In this document: piece by piece, positions 34,835 through 47,100 of the stretch | Layout: the number at the start of each line of letters is the position of its first letter | How positions within the stretch are numbered: position 1 is the first letter of the stretch | Source: Liquidambar formosana | Taxonomy: Eukaryota > Streptophyta > Magnoliopsida > Saxifragales > Altingiaceae | Assembly: GCA_039720395.1 (NCBI GenBank) | Contig: CM077824.1 | Location: 18,933,046 to 18,997,045 of the forward strand | DNA: 64,000 bases | Direction: 5' to 3' | Notes under the pieces: model-generated | The model's input: the letters and a program-made list of their open reading frames with translations, nothing else | Database searches by the model: none | Told to the model about the DNA's origin: nothing | Program-made: the position numbers and the translations under genes

Positions 34835-34974
34835 AAGTAAAATAACTGTGTGAACACCAAGACAATTGCTCATATTCTTTTCAAACTACCTGTAACAATA
34901 ATTAGACGACTAATTTCCTAACTATGACCGGCCGGGCACTGCTGCACCAAACATGCGTATGAAAAAATGGGCTA

Positions 34975-35008
<34 letters not shown>

Positions 35009-35640
35009 TTTTTTGTTTTTTTCATATAGGAGAAGAAGTATCAAAGAGAATCCAAAATCCCAACTAGGTTAGCACCCTAGTCTCATAATCAGTTGCTCAC
35101 TACTACTATATATAAATTTTATTAATAGAATAAAAAGAATACAAGAAAGAAAAGAGGATGGAAAGATGACTCAAAGACAAGTCTAGTTTTGAGGCTTATG
35201 TCAGGCCATCAGCTAGCTCACAATATCAAAAAGATTAAAACTTAAACCTATAAGAAGGCATACCGAACATATCACGGCAGAGAAGACCACTAAGGGAAGG
35301 AGCAGCTGAAGGTTTGGAATGAGAGTGTGTTTGGTAGGGTGGAGTTTGACTTGAAGATGGTGGAAAGTAATTTGCATGTTTTAGACCTAGAACAAGAGGG
35401 GTGTGAATGGTCTACTGAAAGTCAAGATTAGCAATATGTATTTTGAGGAAAAAGTCTAGGGTCTCTTGGTTGCATGAGAGAGGGTGACAAAAATACAAGG
35501 TATTTCCATTTTTTTGTGGCTTTGTGATGCAGGACAACTCACATAGGGGGGTTATAGAGCACAGAATAGAGAGAATAGTGAGAGAGAAAGAAGAAGAAGA
35601 AGAAGAAGAGGGGGGGGGGGGGGGGGGGAGGGAAGAACCC
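34835..35640. repeat. ~800-bp duplicated segment, copy 1
   Basis: Runs from TCAAGTAAAATAACTGTGTG to AGGGAAGAACC and matches 36091-36890 closely in the same orientation. Differences are mainly poly-T length, poly-G length (19 G at 35610-35628) and point changes. The minus strand carries a short conserved frame ending in DMFGMPSYRFKF followed by a stop. Confidence 0.88.
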
Positions 35641-36090
35641 TAGGTGTGCGCGTACTAATTTTCACCACGCACTCGCTTTTACCTGTTTTTATTTTTTATT
35701 GTGCTAACCCCGGGAAATTAGCATATGGATAAGAGTCGCCATTTGGAAGGATCCAAGACCAATTTTATTAACGAGAGAAAGGTTCGGAGTTAGGGTACAT
35801 ATTGAGAAAGTGTTAGGCACCGAACAATGCCCAGTAATAAACCGGCTCTTATTTTGTATTCATTGACCATATTTAATATTTTAATAAAATCTAGATTGCC
35901 TTCTAATGATGCAATAGATAAATAACACGTACACACAAATGGCAGGTTAATAACACAAGATAATAAATAAAAGCATATAAACAATTAATTGCAAAATACA
36001 AAACATAACAAAAATTACCACATGTACGCATATTATCAATATGCGTACACATCACATGTCATGCGTACGCATAGCATTACTAGTCTATCT
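35640..36090. other. Spacer between duplicated segments
   Basis: Unrelated AT-rich sequence between the two copies; no gene seen. Contains a short inverted repeat of CATGTACGCATATT / AATATGCGTACACAT near 36025. Confidence 0.45.
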
Positions 36091-36890
36091 TTTCAAGTAA
36101 AATAACTGTGTGAACACCAAGACAATTGCTCATATTCCTTTCAAACTACCTGTAACAAAAGAGATATTTACCTACTTAATTAGATGACTAATTTCCTAAC
36201 TATGACTGGCCAGGCATTGCTACACGAAACATGTGTATGAAAAAATGGGCTAAGTTTCTTTTTTTTTTTTTCATAAAGGAATAGAAATATCAAAGAGAAT
36301 CTAAAATCCTAACTAGGTTAGCGCCCTAGCCTCATAATCATTTACTCACTACTACTCTGTATAAATTTTATTAATAGAATAAAAAGAATACAAGAAAGGA
36401 AAGAGGATGGAAAGATGACTCAAAGACAAGTCTAGTTCTGAGGCTTATGGCAGGCCACCATCTAGCTCACAATATAAAAAAAGATTAAGACTTAAACCTA
36501 TAAGAAGGCATACCGATCATATCACGGTAGAGAAGACCATTAAGGGAAGGAGTAGCTGAAGGTTTGGAATGAGAATGTGTTTGGTAGGGTGGAGTTTGAC
36601 TTGAAGATGGTGGAAAGTAATTTGCATGTTTTAGACTTAGAACAAGAAGGGTGTGAATGGTGTACTGAAAGTCAAGATTAGCGCGCATAATGTATTTTGA
36701 GGAAAAAGTCTAGGGTCTCTTGTCTGAGAGAGGGTGACAAAAATAGAAGGTATTTCCATTTTTTTTGTGGCTTTGTGATGCAGAACAACTCACACGGGGA
36801 GGGGGGGTTATAGAGCATAGAAAGGAGAGAATAGAGAGAATAGTGAGAGAGAAAGAAGAAGAAAAGAAGAGGGGGGAGGGAAGAACCATA
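36091..36890. repeat. ~800-bp duplicated segment, copy 2
   Basis: Second copy of 34835-35640, about 1255 bp downstream. On the minus strand a 67-codon frame (36485-36688) ends SLNGLLYRDMIGMPSYRFKS; the first copy preserves the same C-terminal stretch with a few replacements and the stop in the same place. That suggests a former 3' exon, but no family is recognised and the upstream frame is not conserved. Confidence 0.88.
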
Positions 36891-37447
36891 GGCTTCGCAC
36901 CTAAGGCTTTGTTTGGATTTAGCACTAAACACAAGTGGAAAACTCCATTTAAATTCGTCATAAGCTGCCCTTAAGGAAAATATTGGAACCTTTAATATAG
37001 GGATTCCAATTACAAGGAAACCAAACATTGAAAACTTCTACCTAACACACTCACGATATTTAAACAAAAACAAAACAAGTGCTGGAAGCATAACTAAAAG
37101 GGTGGGGGTTGGTAGTAGTGGAATCTTGATTTCCATTTGCAAGGGGTGGAATACAGGTGGAATCCTGATTTCCATTTGCACCCATCATGTGCAGATTTTG
37201 CCAGTGTTGTCCCCCCATCAATTCTCTCGGGGTGGGAAAAACTTGACCTCGAGTTTGAATTGGGATTGAGGTACTGAGTTTGTCCTATACAAATGAACAA
37301 ATATTTTGAATAGGCCAATTGCTTGAGTCGTTGAAATATTTATGCTTCAAAGTGTGCAACCTAACATATAGTCCTCAATTTATCAAAAAACTTGATCAAA
37401 TAAGAGTTGTACTGCAGCTCAAAACTATCGACCCCAATAAAATCTAT

Positions 37448-38825
37448 GATCTAGACCTCGAGCAATTCAGGCAGACATGCAACAGAGACCAACAAGTTGG
37501 TCTCCTTATGATGAGATTCTTGCACAATTATTTCTTCAACTTCTGACTTTTTAATGTTGACTGCAATATCAATGTCCAAATCTGTTGCAATTGGCTCAAA
37601 TTCTGTAACAATTTCTCATGCCATAGACTCACGCTTGCCAACTACTTTTTCCTGAATCTTTGAAGAAATAACATTTGCAATACATAAATGTTCGACTGTA
37701 GGCATAGACTCAACACATAAATTGTCAACTTTAATGACAACTTCAATACTCAAGTTCAAGCCGTCTACAGCTGACATAGGTTTATGGCATGAATCATCCT
37801 CTTGTTCCATAGGTTTAGGCTCATTAATTATTACTTTCTTAGAATTAGAGCTCATATCCAAAGAAATAGCAGGAGGAAGAACTTGTGGAGGAGTCATGCA
37901 CTTGTTTTGACTTCATGTTGGACTGTTGGATTAGACAGGATCCGACAGTGGTATTGACTTGTCTGTCTTCTCTGGTCGGGCATTAAACTTGGCATTCATG
38001 TCTTGAAGGAGTTTCATCATGGACTCCTATGGTGAGGAATCTTTTGGAATGGCTTCCACAAGATTTACACCAGATCTTTCTCTACAAATAGAAGCAATGA
38101 TTGGAGCATAATCATCTAAAACAAAATCCAAGGATTGCACTACTTCCATAAGATATGGTTTCAATTTATCAGCACAATTTGTGAGGACTTGTTTTCCCAA
38201 TTGCCAAGACAGAGTTCCAACATTCCCATTCTTTTTTCATACACTATCCAAGAAAGGATATAGAAACTCATTTAAGATGTCATTACTTTCTTCTAAAACC
38301 ATAGTTATGATTGCTTCCATGTTGAGAAATATAGCGTCGAGACAATGGAATTGAGCAACTGTCAGAAAATTTTGGAACATCTCAATAAGCAGCTTGTCAC
38401 ACCCAAGATTCAATATCTTTAGGCATAACTCGGTCTTTGCAACATTATTAAGGATGGAAAAAGATGTATAATAACATTTATACTTAGGAAACAATGTACC
38501 GAATGCTACAACTATGATTTGAAAGACTTCCCTTATTTGCTCATCACTGTACAAAGGGGTTGGTGCAGTTATCCTCAAGATTTCGTAGATGCACAATGTA
38601 ACTGAAACTCTTACGTCGGCATTCGGATGCCTCAAAAGTGTAAGAGCTATCAGTGCATACTTTGAATATCAAAGTGCCTCTTGCATTGATTGGGATGGAA
38701 ATGACCCTACTTTTGATAAGTTATATACAAGCTTATCAAGTAGACAGAGAAGCTTACCAACATAAGATGGAGGAAATGTATGAATTTTTCCAACATCTAT
38801 AAGCCTCATTTTGAGCAAGTGTTTT
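37448..38825 (-). pseudogene. PDS5 cohesin-associated factor-like pseudogene
   Basis: Minus-strand reading with the HEAT-repeat sequence of plant sister chromatid cohesion protein PDS5 (PDS5C type): LLCLLDKLVYNLSKVGSFPS, RHPNADVRVSVTLCIYEILR, ITAPTPLYSDEQIREVFQII, CDKLLIEMFQNFLTV, MEAIITMVLEESNDILNEFL and NCADKLKPYL. It starts near the family N-terminus without an obvious Met and is interrupted by in-frame stops at about 38674 (TGA), 38237 (TGA) and 38027 (TAG); weaker reading continues to about 37448. Coding similarity runs through >800 bp without introns, although PDS5 genes have many, so a retrocopy is likely. Functional PDS5 holds cohesin on chromatin; this copy cannot make the full protein. 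Confidence 0.85.
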
Positions 38826-38829
38826 GAAG

Positions 38830-39530
38830 AATTCTTCTTTTTTTTTTTTTTTTATTCACTTCTTTTTTTTACACTCTTTTTTTTTTTCAAAAAATATATA
38901 TATATATTTTTTAGTTTTTTTTGTTTGTTTTAATTTTTTTTATTAAACACAATAGAAATTATTAATGCATTAAACAATTTAAATTAACTAGCTAGAGAAT
39001 AGGAATTTAGTGTTCTAGATTAGGATAACCTGGATAGGAGTTGAGGATAACGCTATCCATAATTGTGACTCAGTAGGATAGTTTATCCTTGGTTGGAGTA
39101 GCCCAAATTGAATTGAGGATATCTCCACACATTGATTGCAGCTAGAATAGCGTGATTGATCCATACCAGAATAGGGATAAATCTGCATCCAGGATATCCT
39201 TATCCAAAGTTAGGATATGTCTGTCCGAACTTTGATTCCTATTTAAAATAACCTGAACTGAGCCAAAGATAACTCTATCCACGATTCAATCCTTAACTAA
39301 AATATTTTATGCCTATTACCAAACAAGCCAAATGTTTCTCAAACCAATATAATCAAAGGAGTTTCTGAAGCTTTCCAGAGCATCAACACAATACTGTGAA
39401 AAAGAGGGAAGACTGATGAGGCTGACAACAGTGTTCAGAGGTTCCGACAGGGACAGCAACAATGGTGGCTCGTCGGATTTGTGGTGGGGTAGCGGGGCTT
39501 GCCGGCAGCAACTAGCAACAGCAAAGTGTA
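38830..39530. other. Intergenic, no gene recognised
   Basis: Poly-T rich at 38840-38950, then AT-rich sequence containing scattered GGATAACT-type words (39020-39300) that read like a degenerate short repeat (GGATA with variable spacing). Confidence 0.4.
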
Positions 39531-39539
39531 ATTTTTATT

Positions 39540-39866
39540 TGGTTCCCAGGACTAGTAGGTATCTTGGGTGGTGTGGGGTGTTTATTGGGCTGGTGTTTTG
39601 TATCTGCACCTCCTATTTACTGGATGTTGTTGTGTGTTGGTGATGTCTAGTTTTGAGGGTCGTTTCCTTAGTATCTTGCTGAGTTATTTCCCAGTTTCTA
39701 GATTATGCTTTTGGTGTGGTGTATTTGTTTGGTGCTGAATTTTGGGTTTTGTTTGGTGATCTATGGGTGGGGTTTGTTTGTGCTGTTGTATCCTTTCTTT
39801 ATATAATAATGAAGTTTTATTTTGCTGATCAAGAAAAAAATTTATAAAAAAAAAAAAAAAAAAAAA
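39540..39866 (+). mobile_element. LINE 3' end (5'-truncated)
   Basis: T/G-rich 3' UTR-like sequence ending TTTCTTTATATAATAATGAA G, TTTTGCTGATCAA and a long poly-A (39841-39866). The TTTTGCTGATCA tail recurs at about 43407, 52110, 54110 and 63200, so it marks the 3' end of one LINE family. 5' boundary uncertain. Confidence 0.65.
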
Positions 39867-39869
39867 AAA

Positions 39870-41040
39870 AGAGGCCAAGAAGGAGCTACCCACCACCACT
39901 GAAAACAAGTGTCGTTAAGACTTAAATTCCCAACTTTATCCAACCCTACATTCTCTTCTCTAAAAATATGAGAAAATTAAAACTTCATATGCGTAAGTAC
40001 GCTTTACAATTCTGCCATCAAATCTAAAGACTCCAAAGAGGAATGAAGTTGGGATTACTCAAGTACTGAATAACTAAAAGGGAATCACTTTCAAGCCAAA
40101 TCTGAAATGAACCTTTATCCCAAGCCTTCTCAATGCCCAATGTGACAACTAACAATTCAAGATAGAAAGCACTCTGAATGCTAATATTAAAATAGAATAT
40201 ACCCTTTAGAAAGCCACGAATATTTCTAAAAACACCACTAGCTGCTATAGGTTTAGGATTACCTTTACCCAATCCATCTGTGTTTAGCTTAAGCCAAATA
40301 GGAAGCGGAGGGCACCAACAAACCTCTGAAAATAATAAGTCTTTTTTGGAATAGTAGAAACACCTAAAGAGTGGAGAACGAAAAGGTTAGATTAAGTAAT
40401 ATCCATATGACCAAAACTAAGTTTACCAATATCACATAATTAATAAGGAAGGAATGCGCAAAATTGACTTCCTTAAATTTGGCTTGATATCCTCAAATCT
40501 AAGTTTATTTCTAGTGAACTATATGGAAGATAAGTCTAGCATAACAGTAACCTCCCAGAAATTATGAATTTGATAGCTCATCCTAGTTTATGGCAACAAC
40601 AAGATTCCAAAAGTTAGAAACCGAAGAATATCTATGAACAGCTAATTCCACCTAAAAGAGAGAGGCCGTCCAACTCCAAATGGATACTACAAAGTCATAA
40701 TGCAAGAATAAGTGTTCCAACGATTCATTACAGTATGGAGAGCGCACTTGATAAACTACAATATATGAGATACCACTACCATACTCCTTTTCCATCGATT
40801 CTCAACAGTAGGAAGAGTCTTAAGTAGCAACCTTCAAGCCATAGTAGAAAGGTTATGAGAAATGTATTGTTTCCATGGATGATGAGCCCAACCAACAAAA
40901 GACATACCAAGCTCAAAATACGTATAAATAAGCTTCAATAAAACTGAGATGATCAAATTGGAAAAAAGGCCAAACCAAAGCATCTGTAGTATCCTCAACA
41001 GACAAAGAACTTGTCAAAATATCATCCGCAATTTTAGGGA
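39870..41040 (-). pseudogene. LINE ORF2 C-terminus (zinc-binding RT region and RNase H)
   Basis: The 82-codon open piece at 40024-40272 reads GKGNPKPIAASGVFRNIRGF and ends with WLESDSLLVIQYL, the plant RNase H-like domain found at the C-terminus of L1-type LINEs (DG...G.GG..RN..G, E, SD). Upstream sequence to 41040 contains MAWRLLLKTLPTVENRWKRS-like zf-RVT sequence broken by stops. Opposite in orientation to the LINE fragments on either side. Confidence 0.75.
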
Positions 41041-41129
41041 AAGCAGAGTAGAGGTGATATAAAGGGGGCTGCTTGGTGGGTTAATGGTATTCGGTTGTTA
41101 ATGTTTGGTGAATCTCTAGTAACTGGTTA

Positions 41130-43420
41130 GGAGTTGTTTTTTGGGTGGTCAAGTATATCTCATGGAATGTTACGGGTTTGGGTTGAGTAGAGTAGAGGTG
41201 GGCGGTGAACGAAGAAATTGGCTGTAGCAAATGATGTAGATATGATCCTAATTCAAGAATCAAAATTTGGGGTGGGTTGGAGGTGGAGTGGAGTAGGTTT
41301 TTGCTGATAAGTACAAAATATTCATTGAAATTACTCCCTAATTTATATTTTCTAGTTATTTTATTATATTTAATTTTGTGTGTTTAAAGTGTTCTTGATT
41401 TATTGCAGGGTTGTTGAGTTTATACTAGAAAAGATGACAATCAGGACTACTTAAGCTAATAAATGCAACTTGAAATGAGTTTCTCACTTGCCTAAAATTT
41501 CATGGAGCTGCAACAAGAGTTGGGTCAACAATTTTGAAGATTTGAGCAGCTGAAATTCAAAGATAAGCAAAGAAATTCATGATCTCAAAGTCAGCAGCAA
41601 ATCTGGACAGATTGACCAAGTTTTGGTAATCTAGCCATAACTTGTGATTCCCATATCCGATTTGGGTGAAATTTGTGGCTCTGGAAAGAGGACTTAAAGA
41701 ACTACAATTGTTTAGTTTATGGCATTTCCTGATTCAAACTTCTTCCAAGTCAAAAATGAGCTGGAAGTGGACTTATTTGCAAAAATCTGAATCTGGCAGC
41801 ATTTGTCAAAGTGAGAACATGGGCAGCCAAGAATTCAAAGAAAGTGGGCATTGCTTTTGACTTGTGGGATCAGCTGGATCCTTCCCCCATCTCCTATAAA
41901 TATCAAGGGAATTCACATAACAAAAGGGGGGAGAAAAGGAGAGGAGGTACAAAGACGGCAAAGGGGAGAAACTAGTTCTTGGTTATCTACATGGCCAACT
42001 AATCTTTGTCTTGGGGAGGAGATGAAGCCCTAATCAAGTATTGTGTATTTTATTGTATTGTGTTGTTGATTTGATTATTTGTGTATGAGGATTGCATAAC
42101 TAGGAGGATTGTATTATTGATACAATTGGTTTTAGTGTTTTTATCTCAAATTGTGTTTAATTTTTGTGATTTTAAATACAATGGTTATGCAATGGTTTTC
42201 ACTGTATATATATTTGGAGATTAAGATGATTCATGCTTAAACAAGATGAGTCGTGCTCACAAATTAGTTTAGAGTAGAGTAGGTGAGACGGTTCATGCTA
42301 TATCTTTGATGAGTTATGCCTAATTTACAAATATATGAACCTTTCTTGATGATGTCATTGGGCTTGTAGCTACAATGAGTCTTGCTCATACCAAATAATA
42401 ACTTCTTGAAACACGTTACAATAAGAGCATTTTTATACAAGATTAGTGGTGGATTCGAGACCCTAAGTATTTCCTTTCTTGAAGAAAATATAAATTTATT
42501 TTGCTTGCATTCTATAGAGTTCAAAACTACAAAAATCATCTTTTTGAATTATTTTAGTATTCAATTTTCAAAATTAAAATAATCTTAGTACAGTCCCTGT
42601 GATACGACACCCGTACTATCACTATATACAAATTTTTGCATCTTACAGGTAATTGATTTTGACACGATCAGCGGCGTAGGGGCCTCTGGTGGTCTCATAA
42701 TGATATGGAAGAAAAAGACTTTTTAGCCATTCTGAGACGATAATTTCAAGAAGATTCCTTGTGCTGAAGGAGGTGCTCATTAAGTTGGGTATGAGGTGCG
42801 TAGTAAGATGTATTGAAATATTTGTTTTTGGTAATTAGTGCTTTGGCTTGAAAATGCGGTCTGACAATATATTGGGTTAAGTGATAGGTTCAGAGTAAAA
42901 TTTGGCCTCATTCCATATTGGGTGAATGAGTCTAGCAAGTATTTCGTTGGTTTGGTTTGGTAATTTGTGGAGTAGGCTAATCGTAGGAGTTAGTGGGTTG
43001 CGATGGATTTGGTATCAAGAGTGGTTTCGAGTTGTTTTGGAGTTTGATAGTCAAAGATATCAACACTGAGTTTGTCTTATTTGTTTGAATTTTTTAGTTT
43101 GGCCTTGAGTTGTTTCTAGTGGTGTCATATTTTTGGAGCTTCTTTTGCTTTTTGTTTGTCGGGGTTGTGGTGTATCAAATGGGAGATGTATCCTTTATGT
43201 TTGGCCATGTTTTTTGAGTTGTTTGGTATGGGTTGGCTTTCCATTGGGCAGTTTTTGGATTCTATAAGTTGTAGTCTATTTTCAACTCTTTGCTGAGAAT
43301 TTTTGGGCTAGATGATCATTTGGGGGAGTTGATGTTTTTTGATTTGAGTGGATTGTATTTGTTTTATGTATCTCATTTTCTCTAATTAATAAAATTTTCT
43401 TTTGCTGATCAAACTATATA
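41130..43420 (+). mobile_element. LINE fragment split by a 1.4-kb insertion
   Basis: 41155-41290 reads like the N-terminus of an L1 endonuclease (SWNVTGLG... then DMILIQESK-type sequence in shifted frames), 42673-42720 continues as ASGGLIMIWKKK, and the element ends at about 43420 with TTTTCTTTTGCTGATCAAA. The two parts are separated at a GTAGG that occurs on both sides (41293-41297 and 42673-42677). Most of ORF2 is missing. Confidence 0.6.
41298..42672. mobile_element. Insertion in LINE, LTR-like
   Basis: 1.37 kb flanked by GTAGG. Its interior looks like an LTR: TGATAAGTACAAAATATTC near the left and CAGTCCCTGTGATACGACAC...CTTACA near the right, the latter resembling the ends of plant Gypsy (Tat/Athila-type) LTRs. 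TG...CA ends do not coincide with the GTAGG flanks, so its class is unsettled. The 41666-42033 frames show no recognised domain. Confidence 0.4.
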
Positions 43421-43430
43421 TATATATATA

Positions 43431-43775
43431 GACAGAAATGATCCTATCAGCACGTGCTAACATAGGTTATATCAGCACGGCTACAAACCTACAATTGCTG
43501 ATTACAAACCTACAATTCACTGATTACAAACTTACAATTGATTGACTATAAATGTACAAATGGACGGCTTTTAAAAAGCTACAAACATCCCATTTCATTA
43601 ACTACAAACCTATAATTGACTGACTACAATCGCCCACAGGCCGATAATTGTCCATTTGTAGTCAATCAATTGTAAGTTTGTAATTAGTCAATTGTAGGTT
43701 TGTAATCAGCAATTGTAGGTTTGTAGCCGTACTGATATAAACTTATATCAGCACGTGCTGATAGGATCATTTCTG
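43431..43775. mobile_element. G-box palindrome MITE, ~345-bp family, copy 1
   Basis: Almost perfect fold-back: GACAGAAATGATCCTATCAG then CACGTGCT at the left, and GCACGTGCTGATAGGATCAT TTCTG at the right, with inner arms made of CTACAAACCTACAATTG and CAATTGTAGGTTTGTAG. Flanked by TA repeats. Lies about 360 bp beyond the stop codon of NAC-B. Copy 2 is at 63338-63678. Confidence 0.85.
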
Positions 43776-44134
43776 TATATATAGATTAGGGAAAGCAGAG
43801 ACAAAGGAAATAAGGATATGCCAAACATTATCCTCGATAAAAAAAAAAAAAAAAAAAAAATGGAAAAACTGTGCAAGGAGTGAGCAAAAGCATTACAAAT
43901 ATGTAAACCTGAAGCCATAGCCTCAGCAAAACCACTTATCATGTTGCATAACTTTCGCTGCAACAATATGAACCCTAATTTGATCAAAATTAGGTTCAAA
44001 CCATCACCATTTCTGATCTTTCGTACGTGAATGATTCCAAATATACACAACCAGAGAGGATTTTTTTTTTTTTTTCTTTTATTGTAACTTCAAGTTTGAG
44101 TAAAGTGATGATCTTACTCTGATCTTAGCTCATC

Positions 44135-47100
44135 CTAATTTCCATAAAGATTGGATGGATCAATGTCTAACTCTACTACTGATCTTAGATCGTCCCAGTC
44201 TCCATCTCTGAAGAACTCATCCTTGTTCACATTCCAAAAGCTTGGGGATCCTGTTGTTGGAGCTTGAGCTATTGAATTCGAATGTCCGACAAACAACATG
44301 TTTCTCCTTTCGCCATGGTTGATGACAGGTTTTCTCTCGTTCTGTTGAATCACTGTATCTCCAAAACTCACGTACTGGTCATGACTGTTGTCAGATTCCA
44401 AGCTGCATGTTTTAGAACTTGACTCAACTGGATTTTGTTTGATGGAGGTTTCTTTCCAATTTGGTACGTAGTTTCTAGAAGATGTTGTACGTTTGAATAT
44501 TCGGCAAAGTGTCCATACTTCCTGCAAAAGCATCAATGAAAAATTTACAGTTAGCGTCCGTTAAGTTGTTGAAAAACAAATTTTTAAAACCTTTCTTTCT
44601 TTGTCAACCAAGCGAAGTATTAATGCAAGAAAGATGCAGATTAAATTAATATTCAGAGAGGTTGATTCATGAGTTCAATGGTTAATTAAATATACATTAA
44701 CCAAAGAGAGTTAATGACGCTAAAAAAAAAAACAAATACTATTACATCTAAACATCATAAGAATTGACCAAACTTATGATCACATGTTGAAGAAACCTAA
44801 TTATTAATTTAATTAAATATAGTTAATTAAATATACATTAACCATAGATACGGGTTGGGGTCGTTGCAAAGCATGGTACGTGAAGCGGTATATGGTGGTC
44901 TACTTGCTTTTGAATATTGATTGATTTGGATAAAGCTTAATTAATTAGAATATGATATGCTAAATAAATTCAATTGCAAGACTGACTTTTTTCTCCCAAC
45001 CAATTGATAGAAAAGGATTGGTATATAAAACATTAATTTAAAATATATACAACTCTGTACTAGTATTGGTTTCAAATCATTATTTTTGTCCACCGAAGAC
45101 CGAAAGCTAACTATCGAGACTCTGGGCTATCCAAACACATACTTCATGAAATGGTTCACGCATGTTTGTTGCCAAGCATAACTAGATCAAGTTGGTAGGG
45201 ATTAAAAAATCCCTTCATTATTCATTTCTATGATCATCGATCGTAGAGGGGCCCTTTTATCATAGAAGTGCATGTACCATGTTTTCGGATACTTGGATCT
45301 AAATCTCAAATTACTAGGTTATAAGCGTGTTTTGGTACCTTGGTGTGACCAAAAAACGTACGTGAGCATATTAGGTAATTGAGAAAAAGAATTCAAGAGG
45401 AAGGATGAGAAGAATTAATCTTACAGCTTCTAGGGCAGCATCCTTTACATTGGATAGGTTAGTAATTTTCCCAGTTGGCGGAAGGCGAAACTCATGCATC
45501 ATCCATTCAGTTTTGGTGCCTTTTCCAGCACTTCCCCTGTAGTAGACCAACGATTTCTTGAGGCCAATGCATTCATAGGGTGCTCGGACAGAATATATGG
45601 GCTTGTCAATGCCAGTAGCTTTCCAAAATCCAGATCCTGTGACTCTATTAGGCCTTACGCTGTTCCTATACTTCCTCTCCCTTACGCAGAAGAAATACCA
45701 CTCCTTGTCTCCCGTAGTACTAAATTCTGCATTGTCATAAAAAAGAACTATAATTAGGTGAAAATATTCACCATGTGTATAGGAGGAAGAAAAGTGATCG
45801 AGGTTCACATTACATACACCTATAGAGGCAATTTTTTTTATTTTTTATTTTTTTTGGTTAGGGGTTGACAAAGGAAAAGTAGATTCATTAAAATGGAAAA
45901 TTGTGCAGACACCCACAAGATAATAAAACCAAGGGACTGAGACACCACGCAAACAAAAGAAGAACTAGAACCTTACAAAGTTATCTATATCCATATCTAT
46001 ATCTATACTACTTACAAAAGTCTCTTATTTATTAAAAAAATACTTTCGTTTTAAAAATTCAGCCTCACTTAATACAATAACTACATTTTTAATTACCCTT
46101 TTACATATATACTTTAGATATACTTTGAGTAGACATCTTTACATCTAACATGTTAATCTTTGCTGCATGTTTTAATCATCATCCAAGAGGGGCTTCATGG
46201 GTTTCATCCAATCATCTCCATCAACCAATGCTTTTGAAAGAGATGTAGTCCAAACATACTTATCCAAAAAAATTTTAAAAATTTCCAAATATGTATGTAT
46301 TTGTGTCTCTCTTTGTTTGTACGGTTTGTTTTTACTGATTTTGTATAAGCCCTTTTTTTTTAATAGATTTGTTGGTGATTTCTGGGGTCTGTTATTAGCC
46401 ACTGCATATATTGTTATGGAGATCGATCCGTTTGTATGATTGATTCCATTTGTTTAAGTTCTTTGATTAGATCCTTATTTTGGATATATTTGTGTTCGTA
46501 TTCAAGAAGTGTAGGTGTTGTAATGGAGACCAAAGGTGGGAAAAAGAAGAAGTCTAGCAATAGTAGTTCCTTAAATAAATAAAATAATAAAAGGACAAAT
46601 TGTTTTCTTATGATTCTCGGGTTTCCAACCTCTCCCAATTCACCATTGTTTTGTGGGTTTTACTACTCTTAATTCTAGGTGTGGTTTCATAACATTTTTT
46701 TTTCTAATCTCATAATAACTCATATATATAAATGATAAAATTGTGTTAATAAACTATGTTGTGAAAATTTTGGTTTATCTATAATTTTATGAAAGTAATT
46801 ACGAAGGCTATTGAAGTGATGAAGTGATGAAGTGAGTATTGATTCATCTACGAGGTTTTTGAGCTAACTTTATGGGTAGGTAATTTAATTGTTTTTGCAC
46901 CATTCTATATACTATACATTTATCTTTGAATGTAGGGCTTTTATGATTTTAATTACATTTGGGCACATACCTTGTTCATTTTGAGTAGCTTTTTTGAAAA
47001 ATTAAAATTTATAAAAATAAATAAAATTAAAAAAAAAAAAAAAAAAAAGGAAGAAGAAGAAATCTTTATGGATGTCCATAAAAATATAATACGTTATTGT

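Noticed and set aside
36678..37028. 116-codon minus-strand ORF as a gene start
   Set aside because: Frame not conserved in the first copy of the duplicated segment and rich in simple sequence.
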